This document shows, piece by piece, positions 36,485 to 48,670 of a DNA stretch of 64,000 nucleotides. Within the stretch, counting starts at the first letter, position 1, and each line of letters opens with the position of its first letter. Below the pieces are notes generated by a model. The model was not told the origin of the DNA. It saw only the letters and a program-made list of their open reading frames with translations, and ran no database searches. Source of the DNA: Leucocoprinus leucothites (lineage: Eukaryota > Basidiomycota > Agaricomycetes > Agaricales > Agaricaceae); contig JAACJO010000054.1 in assembly GCA_013368445.1 (NCBI GenBank), positions 30,905-94,904 of the forward strand. The letters are read 5' to 3'. Made by a program: the position numbers and the translations under genes.

Positions 36485-37735
36485 TTGAGGATGGGTAATC
36501 ACGTGCCTTTAGCAAAAAAATCGGCGACGATTGGACACTGAAGCCCGCTTACCTGTCACCATACCTGTCCTGATTTGCCCTACCTCTGAGGTGTCGATTT
36601 TGAGTGCATGGCCCATGGTTCTTGCTGACATGTGTCACCCAGTTCATATCCCAGGAAGAGTCTTGTGAGCACCACCGTGCATTGAATGCATCACTCTCTG
36701 CTCTTCACCGGACCCCCCCGCTTCCAGCCAGCATGCCGCACCTATCTGAAAGGGACACACGCCCGTCCTCCGAGTTAGATCTACTTGAGAGACTGTGGAA
36801 ATTCCGCCCCGGATGTTTCGCTGGGCATGAGATATCGCCCGTAGAGGAGGCTAATACCTCGTTGCCTTGCGCGCATAGCCACCTCACACCCCAACCAACA
36901 CTCCCAGCTGGGGCTTAGGGTACTGGACTCACCTTCCTACGCCTGCACACGTCTTTTTATGACGTCTCGGTCAAGGAGTGCTCACCACTGGCTTAGCATT
37001 GAAGCATGCAGACACCCGTACCTCGTGCCATCCAGTCACATAGCAGAGGTACAGTTAATCTATTCATTCTGTTTCTCTACTCCTGGTAACAATATCACAT
37101 CTCACTAGAGTCATCTTGTTTGGGGGGGGGGAGGGGCAGCCATGCGTAGTACGAAAGTGCAAATCCTGAATTGTCGAGAGTCACTGGCAAAGCAGCTCCC
37201 TCACTGAATCCGAACCCGCCACCAATGTCATGTCATATCCAACGTCCATGTTTTTGTCACCTTGATCAGGCTCGCTGAGTTTCGGATGATGGTTGGAATA
37301 AGGACGGGAGGGGCCTGGAGGTTCAATAAGTTGGAAGTCGTACGAGGTGAGTTGGTTATCCAATCGTTGATCATAGACACCTCATAGTCTCCCAGACTCA
37401 AATCATCATGGTACCCGCGGTCGACTCACTTTACCGAATGTTGAATATTGATTCTCATCTATCATCCCCAGTCATTGGAAGTTCAGTTGGGGCACTTTGA
37501 AAATGGAGTGATGATTCTTGAAGCTACATCGAACATGGCACTGTCAGACGCATTGATCGTTCCAATCTCATCAAATGAAAATTTCGAAGTCCCAGCAGTT
37601 GCAGAAGATTTCCGACAACGCTCGCTCTTACTCCCCGATGGCGAAAAGAAGCAAGTTTCGTGAGTGTTCACAACGAGTGTCTTTCTTGGACGATTTTATG
37701 TGAGGGTGGGGATGGGTGATCTTGGAAGATACCTT
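36485..37735. repeat. Block R copy 7 with ghost-coding tail
   Basis: CACGTG is at 36500-36505. The segment 37448-37663 has an open + frame of 71 codons including GHFENGVMILEA and ALSDALIVP, the best preserved version of a frame that recurs, broken, after R copies 6, 8, 9, 10 and 11. This hints that part of block R once encoded a protein. No family was recognised. Confidence 0.5.
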
Positions 37736-38535
37736 GGGTATATAGAGCACACCAACCCATTTTCGAAGGCTATACACAACTGGAATAGCTACTGAGACTG
37801 ATGATGATGGAAGAGTTGAATTCTGATAAGGTAGTGCAAGGTTGCAACTTACATACTGATCTTGAAAGTTAGTATCAGCAAGACTTCAAAATACTAGTCA
37901 TCGACCAGCTGCTGTAATGCACAATATCCATGAAATAAGAGTAGAAGTTGATTTGTAGATTGGTTCATACGAAGGGATGACGTATCTAATCCTTTAGTAC
38001 GGTGGAGGCCATGGCTATATTATTTAATGCTTATGACCCAGAGGTAGCAGACAAGATTCAGGAACTTGTATTTCGGCAGTCGGCGCCATTTGAATTCCAT
38101 GTTGCGGTATCAGCTCTTAGTTGATTTTCCCTTGGTCAGGCTCACCTACACGATAATTTCAGTTGATATCATTCACAGATGGGGGATCCTGGGTCATGCT
38201 CTCGAGGTATGTCCAATGACGGACTATATCCATTGTTCCGCGCTCATCTCTGTTCAATAGTTGGAAGTTGGATCAAGTTGTACGAGTATTCGAAATGAGG
38301 CCAGCTCATATGGCCCAACTTACCCCACACCAGGCACGCTCAGCAGACCGTTGTACTTATCCTACTACATGCTCCGAATCATCATTCCCATCGAGGATGG
38401 CTTCACCAGTGCGTCCCAGCATATTCCATTGCTGAAGGCAATGTCAATCAGCTCCATGCTGAAGCTATGGTATAATGAATGCGTGTAAGCCGAAGATCTT
38501 GTAAACAATGAAACTCAGTCCCCGTGGGGAATATA
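37736..38535. repeat. Orphan block P, left part (lost 7TM-A copy)
   Basis: At about 37735-37745 the 3' flank of a 7TM-A gene (TATATAGAGCAC word) is joined directly to the 5' flank (CCAACCCATTTTCGAAGG-like word). The gene itself is absent. The flank continues to the transposon insertion and resumes at 40130. Confidence 0.6.
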
Positions 38536-38745
38536 CAGTGGCTCAAAAAACTGTCCCAATGTTTTCGCATTTTGGACATATTTGCTAATACCAGGGCAGA
38601 TATATGGCCTAGCATCCTGAAAATATTCACACAGGTACCTTGACATATTGGGAGCATATATTCCCATGATCACATGACCTTGTCCATCAATGAATTATTA
38701 ATGAATTATTAAAAATATCTACTCATTGGGACAGTTTTTTGACCC
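38536..38745 (+). repeat. Left terminal inverted repeat, 210 bp
   Basis: It starts CAGTGGCTCAAAAAACTG. Its inner end is the reverse complement of its own outer 19 bases (TCAAAAAACTGTCCCAATG), so each repeat is palindromic at its ends. These repeated words are candidate transposase binding sites. Confidence 0.93.
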
Positions 38746-38882
38746 CCTGTCAGCCTCCCAGTATCTATCTTGTAACATGCCAGGGGAGCATCAGGGCAGG
38801 TGTGGGAGTAGTAAACAAGATCATGTGACCTTGGTTGACATGTTGAGATGGCTACAACTGTCTTTCTTCCTGCCACTACATC

Positions 38883-39901
38883 ATGAAAGCTATCTCCTCT
38901 ACCTAATACTCCCAAGTCACTTCTCTTCTCAAAGATGGCTATTCCTTGTGCCATATTGAACATAAAACTAGTCTAGGCAAGTCTACTGTTGGGAGGATCA
39001 ATAAAGAAGTTGATGGGGACAAGGAAAACAACAAGGGAGGACATCCTTCCAAGCTTTCTCCTCATGATAAAAAAGCAATAATTCACCAAATAACCTCTGG
39101 AAAGCTAGATAATGCTGTCCAGGCTACAAATTTCATTAACTCTACTCTGTCTGACCCTGTCACACCCCAAACTGTCAGAAATACCCTTCAGGATAATGGA
39201 TTTTGCTCTGTAACCAAGATCAAATGACCTCTACTCAAAAAGCAACATTGTGAGGAATGCCTTGACTCTGCACATGAACATAGGAATTGGACAGTGGAGG
39301 ACTGGAAGAGGGTGTTGTGGACAGATGAAACAAAGATCAACAGGATTGGGTCAGATGGAAAGGTGTATACCTGGAAGGAGAGGGGGGAACCACTGTCAGA
39401 TAGGACCACTCTCCCTACTGTCAAACATGGAGGAGGTGGTAACATGATGGTGTGGGGGTGTATGGGGTGGAATGGGGTAGGAAAGCTGATTGAGGTTCAA
39501 GGGAATATGGATGCAGTGAAATACTGCGAGATTTTGGACAATGGGGTGATGGAAAGCTTTGAAAAGTTGGAGATGGAGGAGGAGGAGAGGATATTCCAGC
39601 AGGATAATGACCCAAAACACACCTCAAAACTGGGACAACAATAGTTTGTGGACAACAACATTCAAGTTCTATCATGCCCTGCACAATCCCCTGACCTAAA
39701 TCCCATTGAACACCTCTGGACCTACCTGAAGGACCAGCTGAAGGCATATGAAAGACCACCTAAGGAGTATTTGAATTGTGGGAGAGGCTAGTAGAGGAGT
39801 GGAATAAGATTCCAGCAGAAAGGTGCCAAAGGCTGATAGAAACCATGCCCAGAAGGATTGAGGCAGTTGTCAGGGCAAGAGGAGGTCATACAAAGTATTG
39901 A
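38883..39901 (+). pseudogene. Tc1-like DD34E transposase, inactivated
   Basis: The frame starts at ATG 38883. A helix-turn-helix region (GYSLCHIEHKTSLGKSTVGRI-like) is followed by the DDE domain: first Asp in LWTDETK, second in FQQDNDPKHTS, and Glu in NPIEHLW, with 34 residues between the last two. TAA at 38904-38906, TGA at 39225-39227 and a TAG near 39642 interrupt it. A one-base frameshift near 39765 separates the C-terminal part, which resumes as ELWERLVEEWNKIP and ends HTKY at 39901. It cannot make an active enzyme as it stands. Confidence 0.9.
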
Positions 39902-39917
39902 GTAGGTAGATAACAGA

Positions 39918-40127
39918 GGGTCAAAAAACTGTCCCAATGAGTAGATATTTTCGATAATTCATTAATAATTCATTGATGGACAAGGTCATGTGATCATGGG
40001 AATATATGCTCCCAATATGTCAAGGTACCTGTGTGAATATTTTCAGGATGCTAGGCCATATATCTGCCCTGGTATTAGCAAATATGTCCAAAATGCGAAA
40101 ACATTGGGACAGTTTTTTGAGCCACTG
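39918..40127 (-). repeat. Right terminal inverted repeat, 210 bp
   Basis: Reverse complement of the left repeat, with a difference at ATTAAAAATATC versus ATCGAAAATATC. It also carries the 19-base word twice, in opposite orientation. Confidence 0.93.
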
Positions 40128-40129
40128 TA

Positions 40130-40834
40130 GCTTCTATATGAATTATTTCTCGTAAACAATGAGGCTACGGAACTAATGAGCGCCCATACAAAAGAGGAAT
40201 AAACAGTATACAAGCTGCTGCTCACCTCAGCACTCTTGTGGAACGAAACTGAGGTGTGTGAACCAAAACCAGTACAGATATCAATATGAGCGCTTATCTC
40301 AGAAGGTATGATGTCACAAGACTCGCAACAAACAAACAAAAAGAAGAAGATGAGACGAACATAACACATGCATTACCAAAGCCAGAGTGGGGCACTAGTG
40401 TGGTCAGACTCAGAAAAAGCACTTAGGCACTCTTCGCTGATCCAGTCGTTCATCTTCAAGTAAAAACATCGAGACCGGATTCGGCCTATGCTCGAATGGC
40501 ATTACGCCTCGCACAGTCCGACTGCTTTGTGAATACATTGTCTCATTCAAGGATCTCACCTATTGGAGAGGTCCAATGTTACCTGCAATCGTGAAATGAA
40601 ATGGCTACGGCGCATAAAAGTACTGAAAAATACATATTTCCACCCCGTTATGCTCTAATAGTCCGTGGAGTATATTTGAGGACTGAGGATTAATGACGAA
40701 ATACTCTGTTGGAGCATCCATCGTCAACATTATTGTAGATAAATCGTTTCAAGAGCGTCATTATTTAGTATGAGCTGACTAGGGAGAAGCCGACCACTGG
40801 TCCCTCGCGTACAACATATCAGATGTGCGGTTGG
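40130..40834. repeat. Orphan block P, right part
   Basis: Continuation of the flank split by the transposon. It resembles P copies 5 and 6. The RCR 3' exon relic lies at about 40770-40830 and is joined to block R. There is no gene. Confidence 0.5.
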
Positions 40835-42130
40835 GTGGCGAGTGCCAATCACGTGCCTTCAGGAACTTCGCGGTGTTTGAACGCTCTGGCCGACTACGAC
40901 CTGTCCAACATGCCTTACCCTCTCAGTTGACCATTTCGGGTTGCGCGGCCCATTGGTCTTGCCGACATACACGTTCTCCACAGCTCACTTCCCTAGGAAG
41001 TCTCTCGTGAGCTCCGCCGCGCGTTGACCCACTTCCAGCCAGCATGTCGCATCTATCTGAGGGGGACATACGCTGGTCTTTATGAGTGTAGAGTCACCTA
41101 CCTGGAGGACCATGCAGATCCCGCCCTTGACTCTTGGCTGAGAATGAGAGTATTGCCTATGAGGGAGGCTAATATTCCGTCGTCCTGCGCATATAACCGC
41201 CTCACACCCCAGCCAACACTCCCATCTAGCTCTTAGGGTGCTGAACCCACTTTCACTGTCCTACGCCCGCCTATCTACGACGCCGCAGTCATGAATCCTT
41301 GCCATCAGCTCCAAACAGGAACCCTATCTGGCATCGAAGCTCGCAGAGACCCGTACCTCGCGTCATCCAATCCCAGACTATCCTTACGACCCGTTTAGGC
41401 CTCGAGTGGTCCGGTCTCAAGCCGTTTTTATTATTGGAGGCTGAGGAATGACGAGGCTGCTACCGGGGCCTATATGACAGATATTGGAGGTACGCTTGAT
41501 TTATTCACTTTCTCCACACTTGGTGGCGACCTCACATCTTAGTAGGGCCAGAGGAGCAGCCATGCGTGGTACGAAAGCAACTCCCAAATTGTTGAGAGTC
41601 GCTCGCAAAGCTATCCCCTCTCTGGATCCGACCTGCATGTTCATGCCACTATTGTCGTGTCATATCCAACGTCCATTTTCTCGTCAACTTGATCATGTTC
41701 TCAAGCCAACGCGCTGAGTTTCGGATGATGCTTGTTGGGAGGTCCCATAAGTTAAAGGTCATATGAGGTGAGTTGATTATCAATCGTTGACCAATGACAC
41801 CTCATAATCCTGCAGACTCAAATCATCATGATAGCCACAATCGACTCATCTCGCTGAATAATGATCATCGATTCTCCTCCCTCATCTTCACACATCGGGA
41901 ACTCACTTGGGGCACTTCAATGATGGAGTCACGATCCTTGGAGCCTCACCGAACATGACACTGCTGGGCGTGTTGATCGTTCCAACCCCATCCATCACCC
42001 CAAAACTCATCGAAGTCCCGGTAGTTGCAGAAGATTTTTCCGGATTACGCTCGTTCTTATTCTACGACGACAAAGAGGAGCAATTTTAGTGAACGTTCGC
42101 AATGAATGACTTTCGTGGGTGATTTTACGT
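40835..42130. repeat. Block R copy 8 with ghost-coding tail
   Basis: CACGTG is at 40850-40855. The tail includes the GHFNDGVTILGASPNM frame at 41907-42089 (60 codons). As in the other copies it is not linked to an obvious upstream exon. Confidence 0.5.
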
Positions 42131-42149
42131 GAAGGGGAGGGAGGGGGGG

Positions 42150-43150
42150 ATGAGCTTATGAGGGCCGCCGTGCGTCATGAATAGCACTCACTGCTCCTCG
42201 CCTGACCCCACCTTCCAGCCGGCATCCCGTACCTGTCTGAACTGGAGAGACAAACAAGTCGCGCAAGTCGTGTCAAGCATGGAGATTGCACCCAGGACAG
42301 TTGGCTGGGCCTGAGGAGGTTGGTGTCTGGTTTGACGTCTTGCGCATACAGCCACCCGTCGTTCCAACCAACGCCTCAGCTACATCTCAGGTCACTGGAC
42401 CCACTTACTCTCTCTTCTGCACCGGCTTCTACGACGCCTCGGTCAAGGAGTGCTCGCTACCTGTGGGTCCAAACACACGCCCCTTATCTGGACATGGAGC
42501 ACGCAGACACCCCTTACCTCATGTCACACAATCCTGGATTAGTCTTTACGACCTGCATGGCCTCGAGTGGTCCAGTCCCTATCCATTTTCACCATTGGAG
42601 GCAATGGAATGACGACGCTGCTGCTGGATCTGGTTTGACATATAGCGGAGGTGCGCCTGATTTACCGATTCTATTTCTTTACTTCCAGGGACGATCTCAT
42701 CCCAGCAGATTCGTTTCGTTTGCGGAATGGCTACATGTTCAATGAAGCTCGCGTAATACGAAAGCAAGCGCTCGCAAAGCAGCTCCCCCTCTGAATCTGA
42801 CCCCACATCCTCGCATCACATCCGTCGCGTTATAACCACTGTTCGTCTTTTGGCCACCTTGGTCGTGTTCTCTGGGAGGGTTGGTGGTTGTGAGTATAGG
42901 TTGGAGGTCATACGAGTGAGTCGATTATCCGATCATTGAGCTTACACGCCTCATTGTTCTATAGACATGGCACCCCATCCGCCCGTCTAGCCGAGCATTG
43001 ATTTTCGATTCTCCTCTATCCCCTCATGCATTGCAAACTCGGTTGGAGCACATCAATGACGGAGTGATCATTCCCGGGGCCTCGCCGAACACGATATCGC
43101 TGGATGTGCTGATCATTCCACCTTCATCTATCATTATGAAACTTATCCAG
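42150..43150. repeat. Block R copy 9
   Basis: This second R copy follows copy 8 directly and lacks the CACGTG start, joining at a GAGGGCCGCCGTGCGTC word. The 141-codon + frame at 42320-42745 is not shared by other copies. The tail near 43030-43160 has a more damaged version of the ghost frame. Confidence 0.5.
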
Positions 43151-43560
43151 GTCGCGGCGGCTGTGTAGTGAAGTCGTTTGTGTAAAGAGCTGGAGGAGAA
43201 TTTTCTGGATAGTGCTCACTGTTACTTCACGAAACGAGTTTACGTCTTTCATCCCACATACACGTCCCTCGTGACTCCCAGTTTCATGCTCACCTTACGA
43301 TCTAGCCTCTATTCGTCCCTACTGTGGTATGCAATCGAGCTTCGAGAGAGGATTGAGTAGTAAGCGTAGGAGGAGCTGGATACAGCAGGATATTGTGTTG
43401 AAATAGCGGAGGGATGTGTTACACCTGTACCTCCATATGCCAATTGCTGTCATGGCATCCCGCATGACCTACACCTGGCTTCCGGTTCCTCTATATATGC
43501 TCTCCTGAACGCTGAACAAACACGTGTATACTGTATTATTGATTTGCCTCACAAGTCATA
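43151..43560. repeat. Block S copy, no gene
   Basis: It contains the ATTCGTCCCTACTG and ATCGAGCTTCGAG words of block S (near 43310). The equivalent of the DWIVDAVG codons is interrupted by a stop near 43360. No intact gene is present. Confidence 0.4.
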
Positions 43561-44713
43561 GAACAATCGTCTGCGTGCAGATTACAGTCAGTCGCCGCAT
43601 TAGTACTAGTAGAAGTAGCACTTACCTCAACCTCATATGATCGCATCGAAGAGCAGCTTGATATTTCTGGAAGAGGAAATTTTAGATCAAATTATTGCCT
43701 GTACTTGACTCGATTCTACCCTGTGTATATGGTCTTACCATATCTCACCCAGACCCTCAGCCAGGACCTGGAACGCATCGTACCTACTACTTGTTTATAT
43801 CTTCGCAGCCGTATTCGGCTTCTATCATGCTTCTGGCTGACGCTCTTCTCCGCAGAGTCCAGTGACATCATATATTGGAGCGGAAGCTAAGGTTTAGCCA
43901 ATCGCATCTGGGGCTGCGTGTCAAAGGGTATGTCAAGGGACAATTCTCGCTGCACTACGCTCACCCCTTCTCTACAGAACCGTGGCTATCCGAACCCTCC
44001 ACATCACATCCATGTCAGACTTATATATGATTAGCCTCATTGCCGTCCATGACAAAGAATGTTGAGGAGATCGCCCATTGCACTGACAGGCAACACACTC
44101 CTTTCCATTCTTCCATACACCTCGATCACAACATTGGGTTGCCGTAAGCACGTCGCCGAGACTTCATTAACCATCATCGCTTGTTGATTTTTCGTTGTCT
44201 AAATATTTGCCTCGTTAAGCTGCTGTTTAGGAACGCCCTGTATGACCACACCCATCTACCAGACCTTCTCGATGTCATTTAAGACTTGTGCTGTCGGGAC
44301 GCTGTAAACGATTACTTGGACCCCAACTGGAAACTTGAGAGCAGCATATTCAGGCAGAAACTTGAGTCTACTGCATCATGTTTCACTCGTGGAACGTGAG
44401 TATGATTGCATGAAACTGAAAAGGATTATCGAGATCAGAAATTCTACGATATAGTTTGGAATTTAGAGACTCTGGCCGGAGGACTGAGATGACTGATTCT
44501 GGACCACTAATTTCAATATATAGAGAGCATAGTAAGATAAGAGCCGATAGCGTGGATACCCCAATACTTTGACTTTGCACCCAGACTGTCTATGACCTTC
44601 ATTCAACGATCAACGATAAAACCACAAGTGGCACAACCATCTTACGATATCTCTCAACAATACAAAGCACCGTCCCCCAGAAAACTTTTCATACAATCTT
44701 CTTCAAATAGAGG
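43561..44713. repeat. 7TM-B exon remnant fused to block Y copy 3; 7TM-A6 3' flank
   Basis: At 43575-43655 the minus strand keeps the intron 4 and end of exon 4 of 7TM-B (CTTACCTCAACCTCATATG word). This is joined without exons 1-3 to the 7TM-B upstream sequence (GAGCAGCTTGATATT word, also at 33620). The rest to about 44350 is block Y, followed by the standard 7TM-A 3' flank. Confidence 0.6.
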
Positions 44714-45941
44714 CTATGCCGGGAAACCATCAGGTGGTAAGGTTCCAGTCACATTGTTATTGCGCGGAATTTGAGAGGCTTGAGTTGTGGTATTGTTATC
44801 TTGATGGTTCCATCGCAAGGTTGTAAGTTGACGCTCAGTATCTAGTGTCCACGCACGCCCAGAGAGCACGCGATATAGAACAAGAAAGTAAGCAATCATC
44901 TAAATAATATAACATGCAGGATGTTAGTTAATAGTGGACTCGTTGGTCGTTGCTCATACATACATTGACGTGAGCCATGATCGCTTCGAAAACAAGGCCA
45001 GAAGGGTTCTGGGCGTCAAATGCAGCCACTGAAATGGTGGCTCCCAGTGAGACGGCTGTTGAAAGAGCATAGGATTCGGCCAATATTGCCACAATGCTTG
45101 TGTACTCGTTGGATGGCGAGGACAGAGTCCCACCTTGAAACGAAATTAAGTATAGGCAAGTCAAGAGACTTTAGTAGTATGTACTCATTAACCGCGCAAT
45201 GCGTCGACGCTTCAAAATCAGTCGACCTGCAATTAACAAAAATCCCACCAGGTTGGCAGCTATCCCGAGTCCTGCGTTCACAGTCACGAGAACTCGTAAT
45301 AATGGATCCGTGCCGTAGAGTGATGAGGCTGTAATAAATGCGTAGATGTGAAATGCTGATAGGACCCACATAAGTATAGCAACTAAGATTGGACAAGTAG
45401 AAGCAGACCTACTAGCATAGGACAAGTAGCAGAAAATGGATATCACAACAATGTGGATAACATAGGGAGAATCAGACCAGATGATGTATATACGCCAAAC
45501 CTACAATAAATATAATTAGCCTTCATAATGTGTCTTCAATATGCAACACCGCAGCTTTACCTCAGCGGCAGTAACCAGCACATTGCCAAGTGGGGTGATA
45601 ACGACATCTAATAACTTATATGCACCTGGGGGCTTCACTGGAAGGAGGCTACTCTTGTATAGTATTGGGCCTTGCACAGAATCATTATGGTCAAGATAGG
45701 CCAGAAGAGTCGCTTGTGTGAGGACGACGAGGATTGTGGAAGCGACGACAATGACGAGAAAGGAATGAACAAATAGGACCATGATGTGCCTTGGTCTGTG
45801 GCCCTTGCGGAAATCCCTGTATAGCATCTGTTGACACATGCAGTATAGTGTAAACCCAATTCCGTAGAATATGGCTTGTATGGTTGTATTGCTGACAAAG
45901 TCGATAGCTTCGGCGTGGCGAATTACTTCGGCTGGATACAT
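44714..45941 (-). CDS. Seven-transmembrane protein, family A copy 6 (7TM-A6)
   Basis: Exons: 45561-45941, 45413-45500, 45185-45355, 44964-45133 and 44714-44899, giving 331 aa. It is the longest copy: one extra codon near the N-terminus (MYPAEV) and two extra codons in the loop after segment 4 (SLYGTDP). Intron 2 is 57 nt with a GTAGGT donor and ATCAG acceptor. Basic loop KRRRIARLM and tail GRAWTLDTERQL are present. Exon 4 has QNPSGLV where other copies have RRPALSV, so this copy has diverged in the stretch before segment 7. Confidence 0.8.
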
Positions 45942-47094
45942 TGAGGATAAGCTAAGAGGGGTAGAGGAAGGAATGTCGTGTACAATTACTTGGAGAATCT
46001 ATTTATCTGTGCCAGTCAATTATAAGGGATACTGAGACAAATGATGATGGAAGAATTTATATCTGATGAAGCAGTACAAGAGCACGACTTGCATCCTGAT
46101 CTCGAAAGTAATCAGCAAGACTTCAAAAAAACAGTCGTTTCCTGGCTTCTGCAATTCCTGAGGAGAGTGGAAATTGATTTACCTGACCTTGTTCATACAC
46201 AGAGGGACGATACACCCAATCCTTTTAGTATATGGGGAGGCCATGACCATATCATTCAATGTTTGTGACACAAAGGAAGTGGACGAGATTCGGGAACTTG
46301 GACTTTGTAAGTCGGTGCCGTTTGAATGGTGCGTTGTGGTATCAACTCCACCTTGATTTACCCTTGGTCCAACTCACCTACACAATAATTTCAGTTGATA
46401 TCATTCACAGATGGGGAGAGCTCCCAGGGTTACGCTCTTGATCTACGTTAAATAATGGATTATATTCATCGTGTTGGGCTTACCCCTCCTTTGTGGCTTG
46501 GAAGTAGAGTCAAGTTGTATTTGAGATGGGGCCAGCTTAAACGGTTCCTCCCACATTACACCATACACATTCAGCAGCACATTGTGCCTACCCTGCTACA
46601 TGCTCCGAGTCATCATTCCCATCAAGGATGCACTTTACTGGGTCCCATAATATTCCATTGGCAAGTGCAACGCTGATCTGCTCTATGTGGTATCAAATCC
46701 ATAGTGGAGGGGAATAGCATGGTCGGGCGCAAAGAAAAGCGCTGATTCGGTTGTTCTTCATTTTAATCTTGTAAAAACATCGAGACTCGATTCAGCCTAG
46801 CCTCGAATGATGTTTCAGCTCACACTGCCCGACTGCATTGTAAATACTTTGTCTCGCCCAAGAATCTCACATGCTGGAATAAAGGTACCGATATTGCTGA
46901 CATTTGTTTAATGGCATACCTACGGTACTGAAAAATACGTGTTTCCACAGTCCTAACTTCAGTTGAGAATCGACAATTACTGACGAGATCCTTTGCTGGA
47001 GTATCTACCGATATACTGTTATTGTATATAAATCGTTTCAAGTGTATAATTATTTTAGTATGAGGTGGCTGGGGAAGGGCTGGCAACCGGAACA
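45942..47094. repeat. Block P copy 6 with RCR 3' exon relic
   Basis: 5' flank of 7TM-A6. The RCR 3' exon relic lies at about 47050-47095 and is joined to block R. No coding region is supported. Confidence 0.5.
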
Positions 47095-48670
47095 CGACAT
47101 ACTCTCGTGAGGGATGCCAATCACGTGCTTTTGGGAAATCGGCGATGATTGGACGCTATGTGCTTGCCTGTCCTCACCTGTCTCAATTTGTCTTACCCTC
47201 TCAGTTGTCGGTTTCAAATGCATGGTCCATGGTTCGTGTTGACACACGTCAATCCTCCTCGATACGCAGGTTTCAACCAGCTCATTTCCCTAGGAAGACT
47301 CTTGCGAGCGCCGCCGTGCGTTGCGTATATCACGCACTGCTCCCCGCCTGACCAGTTTCTAGTCAGCATGTTGATCCTATCTGGAAGTGGCGTGAAATAC
47401 CAGTCTTACGAGCTGGGTCTGCTCCGAAAACTGTGGAAATCCTGCTCCAGGCTCTTGGTTGGGCATGTGGATATCGTCCATAGAGGAGGTTGTTGTCTGG
47501 CTGTCCTGTGCACATAGCCACCCCGCACCCAGGCCAACACTCCCAGCGAACTCTTAGTGTACTATACCCATCTCTCTTATGCCTACTTTCCCATGATGCT
47601 GTGGTCAAGGAATGTTCGTCACTAGCTCCGAACGGGGCCCATATCTGGCATGGAGCACACAGACAATCGTACCTCGCGTCACCCAATCCAAGCTTATTCT
47701 TACAACATATATATCCCGAGTGGTCCGGTCCCTAGCCATTTTTATTGTCGGAGGCGAAGGAATGACGAGGCTGCTGCCAGAGTCTGTGCGACCTATTGCG
47801 GAGGTACGGTTGATCTGTTTGTTTTCTCTACACCCAGTGCGATCTCACATCTCAGTAGACTCATCTTGTTTGAGGAGCAGCTATGCGTAGTACGAAATTG
47901 CGACTCCCGAATTGTCGAGAATCGCTCGCAAAGCAGCTCCCTCTCTGAACTTGACCCCGCCACTGCCGTCATGTCGGGTCCAGTGTCCATCTTGTCACCT
48001 TGATCATGTTCTCAATCAAAGGCGCCCAAATTTAGATGATGCTTGCAAGAGGGTCGGGAGAGGTTGGGAGGTACGGTAAACTGGAGGTCGTATGAGGTGG
48101 GTCTACATACCTCGTAGTCCCGCAGACTCAAATCATCGTGGTACCCACGGTCGACTCATCTCGCCGAATATTGATTATTGATCTTCCTCCCTCATCTCCA
48201 CACATCGGGGAACTCAGTTGGGGAACTTCAATGACGGAGTGATGATTCTTAGTGCCTCTCCGAACATGGCACTGTCGGACGCGTTGATCGTTCCAACCTC
48301 ATTATCACCCCGAAACTCATCGAAGTTTCGGGCTGCGGAAGATTCTTCAGGATAACGTTCACTCTTACTCCGCGCTGGCAATGGGAAGCAAGTTTAACAA
48401 GTGTACGCAGCCAGTGTCTTTCATGGGTAATTTTACGTGAGGGCGGGGATGAGTGACATTGGAAAGATAACTCAAATATATAGAGAGCACGAGATAGGAG
48501 TTGATAATATGGATATACAGTGCTTCGACTTGGCGCACGGACTGTCTGAGCTGCCCTGAATGATCAATAGCAACGAAACGAATGACAGAACAACAATACG
48601 CTGTCTAGCAAACCGATATGAAACAACTTCCTCCGAGAAAATCCTCAATCCAATCCTCCTCAAACGAAGA
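47095..48670. repeat. Block R copy 10 and 3' flank of 7TM-A7
   Basis: CACGTG is at 47122-47127. The ghost frame tail lies near 48205-48350 with frame breaks. From about 48460 the standard 7TM-A 3' flank begins. Confidence 0.5.

Larger units (their letters stand above)
38536..40127 (+). mobile_element. Tc1/mariner-type DNA transposon, 1,592 bp
   Basis: The element is bounded by a TA dinucleotide on each side (38534-38535 and 40128-40129), the target duplication expected of Tc1/mariner elements. Terminal inverted repeats are 210 bp (38536-38745 and 39918-40127) with only about two mismatches. Between them lies a decayed Tc1-like transposase with the DD34E catalytic spacing. It is inserted in an orphan copy of block P. 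The base composition (AT-rich ends, no similarity to the array) marks it as an unrelated insertion. Confidence 0.93.

Noticed and set aside
39188..39759. Minus-strand frames inside the transposon
   Set aside because: They are the reverse of the transposase coding region, which explains their length.
42320..42745. Long + strand frames across block R (also 22146-22547 and 51452-51895)
   Set aside because: The open frame differs in each R copy and none is conserved, so these are chance frames in a decayed repeat.
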